From: Polyangiaceae bacterium
GTDB lineage: Bacteria; Myxococcota_A; Polyangia; Polyangiales; Polyangiaceae
Length of the DNA: 11,229 bases
Direction: 5' to 3'
Assembly: GCA_025934595.1 (NCBI GenBank)
Contig: JAICXU010000036.1
Location: forward strand, 1-11,229
The translations under genes were made by a program, and so were the position numbers. Under the pieces are notes generated by a model that did not search any database, had not been told where the DNA came from, and worked only from the letters and a program-made list of their open reading frames with translations. Positions 1 to 7,007 of this stretch are shown piece after piece; positions within the stretch are counted from its first letter, which is position 1, and the number at the start of each line of letters is the position of its first letter.

Positions 1-2
1 AC

Positions 3-794
3 GACATCGACACGCACGCTCACATTTCCACGGGGCACGACGAAGCGAAGTTCGGCGTCGCGGCGGTCGACGTTCCGCGCGCGATCGACGCACTGCGATC
101 GTCACCGGAAATCGAAGTCGTCGGGCTCAACACGCACGTGGGCTCGCAGCTCACGTCCGTCGACGATTACTTGCAGGCGGCGCGCTCGCTCTTCGATCTC
201 GCCAAGAGCATTTGCGCCGACCACGCGCTCTCGCCGCGCTATCTCGATGTCGGCGGCGGATTCGGCATCGACTACGGCGCCGGATGTCCCGTCAAGCCCG
301 CGGACTTCGTTCGTGCTGCACGCTGCGCGCAACGCGACGCGGGCTTCGGCGATCTTCCGCTCTACGTCGAGCCAGGCCGCTCGCTCGTCGCCGCGCATGG
401 AGTCATCGTGTCGCGGGCCATCCAGAGCAAAGTCACTGCCGCGAAGCGATGGCTCATGATCGACGCGGGCATGAGCGACCTCATTCGCCCTGCTCTCTAT
501 CAAGCTCGACATAGAATTGTCGAATTGGATAGACAGGTGTCCAATCGGGCAACCCAGGTGCGCGTCGTCGGTCCCGTGTGCGAGAGCTCGGACGACTTCG
601 GGTTGCACGAATTGCCGGGAAAACAGCCGGATTTCGTGGCGATCCTGGATGCCGGCGCTTACGGCTTCACGATGGCGAGCCAATACAACGGGCGCGCCAT
701 TCCGAAAGAGGTCTTCGTGCGCGGCGGCCAAGTCACGCACACGAGCGCAGGGATTTCGCGCGAAGAGTGGATTCGCAGTCGGCTCGACGCCTGA
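3..794 (+). CDS. lysA: Diaminopimelate decarboxylase, C-terminal part (5' truncated by window edge)
   Basis: LysA is a PLP-dependent fold-type III enzyme that decarboxylates meso-diaminopimelate to L-lysine, the last step of lysine biosynthesis in the cytoplasm. The frame is open from base 3 and leaves 263 residues of a protein that is usually about 420. The N-terminal barrel strand with the PLP-binding lysine lies outside the window. Visible family motifs in order are ISTGHDEAKFG, HVGSQ, GGGFGID (252-272), EPGRS (369-383), DAGMSDLIRPALY, the active-site CESSD (579-593, with Ser where many homologues have Gly) and DAGAYGFTMASQYN near the end. The catalytic Cys-Glu pair is present. The stop lies 15 bp from the stop of the convergent downstream gene, so there is no room for a separate terminator. 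A short A/T-richer patch with two AGA codons (about 508-535) stands out from the GC-rich codon use. The closest alternatives, ornithine/arginine decarboxylases, fit the motif set less well. Confidence 0.95.
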   Translation, partial: DIDTHAHISTGHDEAKFGVAAVDVPRAIDALRSSPEIEVVGLNTHVGSQLTSVDDYLQAARSLFDLAKSICADHALSPRYLDVGGGFGIDYGAGCPVKPADFVRAARCAQRDAGFGDLPLYVEPGRSLVAAHGVIVSRAIQSKVTAAKRWLMIDAGMSDLIRPALYQARHRIVELDRQVSNRATQVRVVGPVCESSDDFGLHELPGKQPDFVAILDAGAYGFTMASQYNGRAIPKEVFVRGGQVTHTSAGISREEWIRSRLDA

Positions 795-809
795 CGACGC
801 TTCTCCGAT

Positions 810-1586
810 TCAGAACACGCCGCCGACGCCGAACGTGGCGCCGCCGATGACGGGCGATGCGTTGGGCGCCCATTCGAACGAAGGTTTCGCGCTGCGCGTT
901 TTCTTCGAACCGTCGTTCGTGGCGTCGGCGTCCGGATCGTAAGCTTCCGGATCGACGTCGCGCGTTTTGTAGCGAGCGAGCAGCGCCGCGTCGATGACGC
1001 TTGCCCCCACGGCACCCAGCCCGAGCCCGATGAGCCCGCCGTAGACCGGCGCGGCGGGGATGTCTTCGCTGCCTTGGTTCGAGCTCGACGCCGCGCCGAT
1101 CAAGAGGCCATCGAACGCGAGCTCGAGAGGGAGCGCGACGCGCAACGCGAAGCTGCCGAAGCCCGGACCGATCCGACCGTGCGCGAAGTGGACGATGGGC
1201 GGACCGAAGAGAAACGTGACCGTGCCTGCCACCGCCAACATGCCTGGAAGATTCGTGCGCGACCCGGATGTGAGACCGGCGCCGACGAACATCGCGGCCG
1301 ACGCGCCGTCGAGAAGCAGCGTTTGCTCGCCGTACCAAACCTCGTGCTCGGGACCTTCTGCGGGCTTCGGCGCGTCGTAGACGATGACCGGCTCTTGCGC
1401 CGGCGGCGCCGCATTTTCGATGATGACGACGTTCGGCGCGGCTGCCGGTGGCGCGGCCGGTGTGGGTGCGACTTGCGCGCCCGCGGCATCGTCGCCTTCG
1501 TCGGGCTCGTCCGCGCGCGCCGTCGCGCCAGCGAGCCCGAGCGCGAGAGCCACCGCCGAGGCGAGGAGAGGGGCGCGAAGGTCCAT
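810..1586 (-). CDS. Exported Ala/Pro-rich orphan, probably membrane-associated
   Basis: No function can be assigned to this 258-residue protein. It begins with a signal peptide: one Arg, a hydrophobic run at residues 6-20 and an A-R-A/D cleavage site after about residue 25. A low-complexity acidic then Ala/Pro-rich linker covers residues 26-80. The conserved-looking core starts with WYGEQTLLLDG (84-94). It contains Gly/Ala-rich hydrophobic stretches at about 113-134, 143-166 and 180-206 that could be membrane segments or beta strands. A polar acidic/basic tail (208-237) precedes a Gly-rich C-terminus ending in Phe; a terminal aromatic is typical of outer-membrane proteins but proves nothing alone. 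Proteins with a WYG-Q-TLL-D core are, to my recollection, recurrent hypothetical proteins in Myxococcota. Its ATG has only a weak Shine-Dalgarno (GAAG) upstream. It lies 127 bp downstream of the large kinase gene on the same strand, so co-transcription is possible. Confidence 0.8.
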   Translation of the reverse strand: MDLRAPLLASAVALALGLAGATARADEPDEGDDAAGAQVAPTPAAPPAAAPNVVIIENAAPPAQEPVIVYDAPKPAEGPEHEVWYGEQTLLLDGASAAMFVGAGLTSGSRTNLPGMLAVAGTVTFLFGPPIVHFAHGRIGPGFGSFALRVALPLELAFDGLLIGAASSSNQGSEDIPAAPVYGGLIGLGLGAVGASVIDAALLARYKTRDVDPEAYDPDADATNDGSKKTRSAKPSFEWAPNASPVIGGATFGVGGVF

Positions 1587-1713
1587 CCGTATCTTCAGCG
1601 TAGCAAACGCCGTTCCGGCGGAAAAATAGGCAAATCGTGCATGTTTCGGCGTGGTCGTGAACGCCGGTTCGCGTGGTCGAGGAAGCCGCGCGCCATCGCG
1701 CGACGCGCGCCCG

Positions 1714-4700
1714 TCAGACGTCGACCTTGTTCAAGATCGCGCGAATCTCGAGCGGAATCAGCTGATAGCCCTCGGCGGCCGCGAGGAGGCCCGCGTTCGG
1801 CGCGAGCTCGGTGAGAAAGTCGCGTGCGTACGGCGTGCCCGAAAGACCGAGCACGCGCGTGACGAGACGCGGGATCGCGCGCGCGATCGCCTCGCGCGCT
1901 TCTTTCACGTCGCCGAGGTCGACGCACGCATCATGCAGCGCGAGGAACACGGGCGCTTCGTTGAGGAGCGACGGCGAGCCTTCGTCGAGGAGGCTCGCCG
2001 CTTGTCGCGCGAGCTCGCGCGCTTTCTCTTTGTCACCGCATCGGCGTTCGCTCTCCGCCAAAAATCCGAGAGCCACCGGCACGACGTCGAGCATCTTCGT
2101 CGCTTGGTATCCCGCGGCCGCCGTTTTCAAAAGCGTGCGCGCTTCCGTGATCCTCGTCTGCGAATCGGATCGCAGAAGCTCGAGGCCTCGATAGAAGAGA
2201 ACGCCGAGCGTGGCGCGATCATGCGGCACCCAGCTTCCGGATGCGGCCAAGTCCGCCGTCGATCGCGGCTCCTCGAGCAGCTTGTCGAGAGCGGGATCCA
2301 GCCCGAAGGTCGCCGTCCAGCAGAGCAAGTTCATCTGCCCATGCCGCACCGTTCCCGGCGATCCGATCGCTTGTGCGAGCGCGATGCCGCCTTCGATCGC
2401 GACGCGCGCTTCGGCACGCGCGCCGACGGTGGTGAGGGCGAATCCGACGTTGATGGTGAGAGTGGCCTCGCGCGTCTTGAGGCCGGCTTCGCTCGCGGCA
2501 CGCGCCGCGCTTCGACGTGCTTCGAGCGCCGCGCCGACGTCGCCGCGTGCTTGGCGGACGACGGCGAGCGTTTGCCACGCGTCGACGGCCGCGCTCGTGA
2601 GACCTTGCTCCTGCGAAATCGAAAGAAGGTGCTCCGCCATTTCCGCTGCGGCGTCGAGCTGACCTCCGAACGCATAACGGCTCGCGAGCGCGGCGGCGCA
2701 ACGGGCCTCTTCGTCGGTGAGGCCGGCGTTCTTCGCTTCGTGCGTGACTTGATCGAGCTTGGCGCTGGTCTCTTGGCTGCCACCGCACGCGTCTTCGTAG
2801 CGGAGACGCGCGCCGCGTGCGCGAAGGTCGCTGCCGGTGTCGTAGACGGACTCTTCCATCGCACGCACCGCGCTGTCGCGTTCGCCGGCGCGCGCATCGA
2901 GCCTGCTCCATGCCTCGTCGAGAAGCTGTGCGCGTGCGAACGTCGTCGGTTTGTCCTCGGCGAATGCGAGCGATTTTTCCGCCATCGAAACCGCGTCGGC
3001 GAGAGCGTGCGCGGCGAGCGCACGCCGAGCGGCGCGTTCGAGATACGTGGCCGCTTCCTCGGATTTTCCGCCCAATTCGAGATGCCGCGCGATGGTGCCG
3101 TCGTCTTCGCCGACCTTCGCGAGCCATCGACCTGCGCACGCGTGGCACTCGCGGAGCTGCTCGTCGCCGAGTGACGCATACGCGACCTCGCGCATGATCG
3201 CGTGCTTGAACGCCCATTCGCGCGTGGCCTTGAAGCGGCTCGTCGCTTGCTCGTGCAAGATGTCGGCGGCAGCGAGCGCGCGAAGGCTCTCGGCCGCGTC
3301 ACGAATGCCGAGAGACGCGAGGCCTGCGTCCCAACCGACGAGGCCGAAGACGGCGAGCTTCGCGGCTGCATCGCGCGCGTTGTCGTCGAGCGCGTCGAGA
3401 TGGACCTGCATCGCCGCTTCGATCGTCGGCGCGGAGCTGGCGTCGCGACCTTGCGCGGCGAGACGCGCGAGCTCCTCCGCGAAGAGCGGTGATCCGCCGG
3501 CTTGCGCGGCGATGATGTCGGCGACTTGATCGGCGTTCGCAGTGTCGGCGCGATCGGCGAGCATCGATTTCGCGATCGTGCGCACGTTCTTCTTCGACAA
3601 AGGTCGAAGCTCGATGCGCACGTGATCGCGACCGGAGAATCGGTCGCCGTCGTCGCGCCACAAACCGGGGCGCGCCGTCAAAAATACCCAAAGCGGCAGA
3701 TCGGCGGCGCGCGCGAGCAAGTGGTCGATCCACGAAAGGCTCTCTGCGTCGGCCCATTGCGCGTCTTCGACGCCGATGACGAACGGCGACTGCTCCGCCA
3801 CGCGCACGCCCATTTCGGTGAGCGTCATCCAAAGAGCGTCGCGTGCGGCGCGCGCATCTGCGAGGGCAGGGAGCGGCTCGTTCGCCATGAGGCGCGCGAG
3901 CAAGTCGCGCGGATCGCGCGCATCCGACGAATCGATCTGCGCCGTCGTAATGGACGCGTATTGGCCGGTGGTGAGCGCGGAATGTTGACCCGTGATCAAC
4001 ATCGGGTTTTGACCCGTGTTCAACGCGGGATGCTGGCCGGTGATGTGCCCTTGCGGTTGAAAGGCGTACGGCGTGCTCGGGCGCTCGAAAAAAGGTGGAG
4101 AGCTGGGTTGCCCGCCTCCGCCGCCCAGAAGAGATTCGGTCGCGGCGAGCGCATCCTCTTTCGTCGCGCCTTTCATGACGCCGGCGAGGCCGCGCGCGAT
4201 GTCGGCGGCGACGCCGAGCGTTTGGCTCTTCGCGAACGTCTCGCAACGCACGAGCACGATACGCGGGCCGGCCGCATGCGATGCGACGCGGAGAAGCGCT
4301 TCGCGCCGAAGCCTCGTTTTTCCGATGCCCGGAACGCCCGTGACGGTGGTGATGACGGGCGTCTCGTCGTCGACGCATCGCTCGAATGCGCCGAGCACTT
4401 GCGCGAGCTCCGCTTCGCGGCCGACGAATGGCGCTCCTCCGACGCCTTCGCGTCTTCCGCCGAGCGCACCGCCGACGAGGGCCGCGCCGCTCTCGCGCAT
4501 TTGGAACTCGTAACGACCGCGCGCGAGCTCGGTGGTCGTCGTGTCGGCCAAGACCTGTCCACGCGATGCGTCGCGCGCGAGAGCAGCTGCGCGGTCGACG
4601 ACCTCGCCGGACGGCCGCGTGCGATCGATGCGCGTGCGTCCCGTGGCCACGCCGACCGACGCGTTCGTTCGCGCGAGTCGAAGCGCGAGATCGATCGCGC

Positions 4701-5835
4701 GACCGGCTTCGTCACCGAGCGCTTTTCGTGCGCCGAGATGCGCGACGATGGCATCGCCGCCGAGCTCCGTGGCATCGGCGCCACGCGCGCGCAGATTCGC
4801 AAGAAGTCGCTCGCGCGGCGCACCTTTCGGAACGTGGGTCGCCAAGATGGAGGTGACGAGACGCGATCCGCCGCCCGACGGAATCGAGATGCCGCTCGTG
4901 GGCGCTTGGCTCATTGGCGGCTCTTCGTCGACGACACGCGTGACGAGCGCGTGGCCATGCAGCCGGAGCTCGTTCGACAGCGCGCGCAATCGCTCGGCGA
5001 CGCTCGCCGCGCTCACCGGACGATCCGCCGGCAGCGTCGCGAGGAGCTCGTACATCAGCTCGTCGAGCGAGAGCGGCACCTCGGGTACGACCTCGGACAA
5101 TCGCGGAGCGGGCGTCGTGACGAGACGCGCCAGGATCGCGACCGGCGTCGGGCCGACGTGCGGTGGACGACGCGCGATCATCTCGAAGAGCGTGGCGCCG
5201 AGCACATAGAGGTCGGCGCGGGCATCGACCTCGCCATCACCGCGGGCTTGCTCCGGCGCCATGTACGCAGGCGTTCCGATGATCGCGCCCGTGCGCGTGA
5301 GCTTCGTGTCGTCACCGGACGCGACGCCGAAATCGACGAGCTTCGCGACGAGGGGGCCGGCAGCTTCTTTGCTCGCCGATGTGCTCCCCACGAGAATGAC
5401 GTTCGAGGGCTTCACGTCGCGATGCACGATGCCCATCTCGTGCGCAGCCGCGAGGGCATCGGCCACTTGCGCGGCGACCTCGAGACATTGCGACAAATTC
5501 AAGGGCGAGCGCTTTTGTCGCTGCGCGATGTCTTCGCCTTCGAGCCATTCCATCGCCACGTAAGGCTGGCCTTCGTCGGCCTGCCCGAACGCGACGACGC
5601 GCACGATGGAAGGATGCATGAGCCCCGCGAGGAGCTTTCCTTCGCGATGAAAGCGCGCTTCTTCGCCCGCATCGACGCCGGGGATCGCGATGACCTTGAG
5701 CGCGACGGGCGTGCCTGTCACCGTGTCGAGCGCGCGATACACGATGCCCACGCCGCCACGGCCGACCTCGCGCTCGATGACGAAGCGCCCGCCGACTTTT
5801 TCTTCTTTGATCGTCGCGTTCGACGTCAAAGTCAT
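1714..5835 (-). CDS. Ser/Thr protein kinase fused to degenerate cyclase-like, AAA+ ATPase and TPR-like domains
   Basis: This 1373-aa signalling protein has no signal peptide or membrane span, so it is probably cytoplasmic. The N-terminal Hanks-type kinase (residues about 18-285) looks catalytically complete: glycine loop GRGGVG (25-30), VALK with Lys47, HRDVKPSN (138-145), DFG (168-170) and APE (193-195). Residues about 325-448 resemble a class III nucleotide cyclase fold (RLVTSILATHV, ELGGDAIVAHLG, then GEVVDRAAALARDASRGQVL) but lack key catalytic residues. An AAA+/STAND-type ATPase follows, with VGREAEL (471-477), Walker A GVPGIGKT (500-507), Walker B-like FVIGVEDAQWAD (685-696) and the typical GSPLFAEEL (781-789). 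A Gly-rich and octapeptide-repeat insert (about 571-640) lies between the Walker motifs. The remaining 500 residues are Ala-rich helices like TPR arrays. The order kinase-AAA-TPR is known from PknK-like and myxobacterial kinases; substrate and signal are unknown. The start overlaps the rlmE stop as ATGA, preceded by AGGGGGAAGGGAG. Confidence 0.93.
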   Translation of the reverse strand: MTLTSNATIKEEKVGGRFVIEREVGRGGVGIVYRALDTVTGTPVALKVIAIPGVDAGEEARFHREGKLLAGLMHPSIVRVVAFGQADEGQPYVAMEWLEGEDIAQRQKRSPLNLSQCLEVAAQVADALAAAHEMGIVHRDVKPSNVILVGSTSASKEAAGPLVAKLVDFGVASGDDTKLTRTGAIIGTPAYMAPEQARGDGEVDARADLYVLGATLFEMIARRPPHVGPTPVAILARLVTTPAPRLSEVVPEVPLSLDELMYELLATLPADRPVSAASVAERLRALSNELRLHGHALVTRVVDEEPPMSQAPTSGISIPSGGGSRLVTSILATHVPKGAPRERLLANLRARGADATELGGDAIVAHLGARKALGDEAGRAIDLALRLARTNASVGVATGRTRIDRTRPSGEVVDRAAALARDASRGQVLADTTTTELARGRYEFQMRESGAALVGGALGGRREGVGGAPFVGREAELAQVLGAFERCVDDETPVITTVTGVPGIGKTRLRREALLRVASHAAGPRIVLVRCETFAKSQTLGVAADIARGLAGVMKGATKEDALAATESLLGGGGGQPSSPPFFERPSTPYAFQPQGHITGQHPALNTGQNPMLITGQHSALTTGQYASITTAQIDSSDARDPRDLLARLMANEPLPALADARAARDALWMTLTEMGVRVAEQSPFVIGVEDAQWADAESLSWIDHLLARAADLPLWVFLTARPGLWRDDGDRFSGRDHVRIELRPLSKKNVRTIAKSMLADRADTANADQVADIIAAQAGGSPLFAEELARLAAQGRDASSAPTIEAAMQVHLDALDDNARDAAAKLAVFGLVGWDAGLASLGIRDAAESLRALAAADILHEQATSRFKATREWAFKHAIMREVAYASLGDEQLRECHACAGRWLAKVGEDDGTIARHLELGGKSEEAATYLERAARRALAAHALADAVSMAEKSLAFAEDKPTTFARAQLLDEAWSRLDARAGERDSAVRAMEESVYDTGSDLRARGARLRYEDACGGSQETSAKLDQVTHEAKNAGLTDEEARCAAALASRYAFGGQLDAAAEMAEHLLSISQEQGLTSAAVDAWQTLAVVRQARGDVGAALEARRSAARAASEAGLKTREATLTINVGFALTTVGARAEARVAIEGGIALAQAIGSPGTVRHGQMNLLCWTATFGLDPALDKLLEEPRSTADLAASGSWVPHDRATLGVLFYRGLELLRSDSQTRITEARTLLKTAAAGYQATKMLDVVPVALGFLAESERRCGDKEKARELARQAASLLDEGSPSLLNEAPVFLALHDACVDLGDVKEAREAIARAIPRLVTRVLGLSGTPYARDFLTELAPNAGLLAAAEGYQLIPLEIRAILNKVDV
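3925..4044 (-). repeat. Five octapeptide repeats (TGQ type) in the kinase AAA+ region
   Basis: Residues 598-637 of the kinase read as five consecutive 8-residue units: ITGQHPAL, NTGQNPML, ITGQHSAL, TTGQYASI, TTAQIDSS. The first four follow a consensus x-T-G-Q-[HNY]-x-x-[LI]; the last is decayed (TAQ). The units sit in a low-complexity insert after a GGGGG run and a Pro/Ser/Phe stretch (571-595), between the Walker A and Walker B segments. They are rich in Thr/Ser and could be phosphorylated by the fused kinase, but that is inference. Confidence 0.9.
4492..4863 (-). other. Degenerate class III nucleotide cyclase-like domain within the kinase
   Basis: Residues about 325-448 of the kinase follow the order of a class III cyclase domain. 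They show an initial beta strand with RLVTSILATHV where active enzymes have VTVLF-D, a GGDAIVAHLG block matching the LGDG-LA-F hairpin, and GEVVDRAAALARDASRGQVLA matching G-VN-AARL--A--G-I. The first metal-binding Asp is replaced by Thr/His. The Asn and Arg of the N-AAR transition-state motif are Asp and Ala. Only the GD aspartate remains. I infer a pseudo-cyclase that keeps a sensing or dimerising role. The assignment rests on motif order by eye. Confidence 0.6.
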
Positions 5836-6467
5836 GCTCCCTTCCCCCTAGCTCGACCATCTCTGGATCGAAAACGAAGTCCGATAACGAAGATCTCGTA
5901 GCTTACGCTGCGCGTCCCCTCGGGGCGAATGAGTCTTTCTTCTTCGAAGATTTTCCGCGTTTCGGCGCGCGCGAGCGGCAGATCCTCGCCCATGAAAATT
6001 TTTCCGACGAAGCTCCCGCCTTTTTTCAGCACCTCGGCGGCGACCTCGAGCGCGCGCATGTAAAGCTCGTAGCTGCGCGTTTGATCGCCGAGGCGATTGC
6101 CCGTGGTCTTCGGCGCCATGTCGCTCAACACCACGTCATACGGTGCGTAGGCCTCATGGATGTTCGACGCGAGGTCGAATGCGTCGGCTTGGACGAATGT
6201 GCCGTGAGGTGGGAGAGCGATTTCGAGCGGATTCAGATCGATCGCGAGGAGCTTTCCGTTTTTGCCGATTTTTTGCGCGGCGTACATCGCCCAGCTCCCG
6301 GGCGCGGCGCCGAGGTCGAGCACGTGCATGCCGGGCCGCAGAATCCGCGCGCGCCGATCGATCTCCTCGAGCTTGTAGACGCTCCGCGCCGGGTAGCCCG
6401 CCTTCTTCGCGTCGCGCGTGAAGCGATCGGGTTTTCGATACGTGGCGTCGGGCGATTTACGCGGCAT
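5832..6467 (-). CDS. rlmE: 23S rRNA (uridine-2552-2'-O)-methyltransferase RlmE (FtsJ/RrmJ)
   Basis: RlmE transfers a methyl group from S-adenosylmethionine to the 2'-OH of U2552 in the A-loop of 23S rRNA during late 50S assembly. The 211-aa length matches the family (E. coli about 209). The K-D-K-E catalytic tetrad is complete: Lys32 (SVYKLEEID), Asp116 (LSDMAP), Lys156 (VGKIF) and Glu191 (SYEIFVIG). The SAM-binding motif LDLGAAPGSW is at 50-59. The N-terminus is basic, as expected for an RNA enzyme. The ATG at 6467 fits the family start, but the ribosome-binding site is poor. The TGA stop overlaps the ATG of the kinase gene by 4 bases, so the two form one transcriptional unit. No heat-shock neighbour such as ftsH, typical of the E. 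coli locus, is present. Confidence 0.96.
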   Translation of the reverse strand: MPRKSPDATYRKPDRFTRDAKKAGYPARSVYKLEEIDRRARILRPGMHVLDLGAAPGSWAMYAAQKIGKNGKLLAIDLNPLEIALPPHGTFVQADAFDLASNIHEAYAPYDVVLSDMAPKTTGNRLGDQTRSYELYMRALEVAAEVLKKGGSFVGKIFMGEDLPLARAETRKIFEEERLIRPEGTRSVSYEIFVIGLRFRSRDGRARGKGA

Positions 6468-6678
6468 GTCGAGAAGCTCGGAGGGTAACCGTTCGACGTG
6501 GTGATGAATGCGACAAAGGACCTTCGCCGAGGCAACAATGGATCGTGGCCGAGCTTCCCGCGGATCTTGCGATATCCATCCTTCACTGGAAAATGCCGCA
6601 AATCGCGCTCTTTTGACGAGCCTGGTTTCGCGGAAAATCGCGGTATGCCGATTGCTCTATCCACACGCGAGCCCCGAC

Positions 6679-6954
6679 ATGCAAACCCTCATCGATCCCT
6701 TCGAGCTTCACGCCGCCTCGTTTCGCACGATTCCGGAAGAGCCCGTCTCGGGCAAGCACCTCGTTTGCGAGGGCCCTGACGCACGGGCCGCGGCGCGAGC
6801 GACGCTGATGGACGTCGACGAGATCGCGTGGTTCGCCGACGATTGGGAGGACGACGAGGTCACCCAAGAGCTCGATTTGGACCTCGAAGAGGACCTGCCG
6901 CGTCGCGCCGTCGTTCCGCGCGGCCGCGGCGCGCGCATCTGGACGAGCGAATAG
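6679..6954 (+). CDS. Small acidic hypothetical protein
   Basis: I do not recognise this 91-residue frame. It starts MQTLIDPFELHAASFR, has a strongly acidic middle (about 44-72, with DDWEDDE and ELDLDLEED) and ends in a basic tail RGRGARIWTSE. Third positions are mostly G or C, as in neighbouring genes, which supports coding. There is no signal peptide, membrane span or cysteine motif. The ATG at 6679 has no good Shine-Dalgarno. The frame stays open upstream to an ATG at 6508, but that stretch has mixed codon use, so the shorter form is preferred. It ends 53 bp before the lipoprotein gene on the same strand and is divergent from rlmE. A longer frame on the opposite strand over the same bases looks like a shadow. 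Confidence 0.5.
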   Translation: MQTLIDPFELHAASFRTIPEEPVSGKHLVCEGPDARAAARATLMDVDEIAWFADDWEDDEVTQELDLDLEEDLPRRAVVPRGRGARIWTSE

Positions 6955-6981
6955 CCGCGCAGCCAGTCTGGACGCGCGGCA

Positions 6982-7000
6982 GGTTTGCGCGCTACAAACC
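6982..7000. promoter_or_regulatory. Perfect inverted repeat GGTTTG-N7-CAAACC, with possible -10 inside
   Basis: The two 6-base arms are exact reverse complements separated by CGCGCTA. A -10-like TACAAA (6993-6998) overlaps the right arm, with a -35-like TGGACG (6969-6974) 18 bp before it, upstream of the lipoprotein gene. This could be an operator over a promoter or simply a small hairpin. It is read by eye only. Confidence 0.35.
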
Positions 7001-7007
7001 GCGCACT

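Noticed and set aside
1600..1713. GC palindromes between the kinase stop and the 258-aa gene (CGCCG-TTC-CGGCG and a CGCGCG pair) as a terminator
   Set aside because: No T-run follows either stem in the direction of transcription. Such palindromes are common by chance in this GC-rich DNA.
1651..3174. A 507-codon plus-strand frame opposite the C-terminal half of the kinase
   Set aside because: It is Arg-rich and unlike known proteins, and it mirrors the codon structure of the TPR-like region.
3502..5901. A 799-codon open frame on the plus strand, antisense to the kinase gene
   Set aside because: Its product is Arg/Asp/Glu-rich with no recognisable domain, and the opposite strand encodes clear kinase and ATPase motifs. 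Long antisense frames are expected in GC-rich genes.
6468..6678. Promoters in the rlmE / small-gene divergent region (for example TTGACG at 6613)
   Set aside because: No -10 with reasonable similarity was found at 15-18 bp, so nothing could be called.
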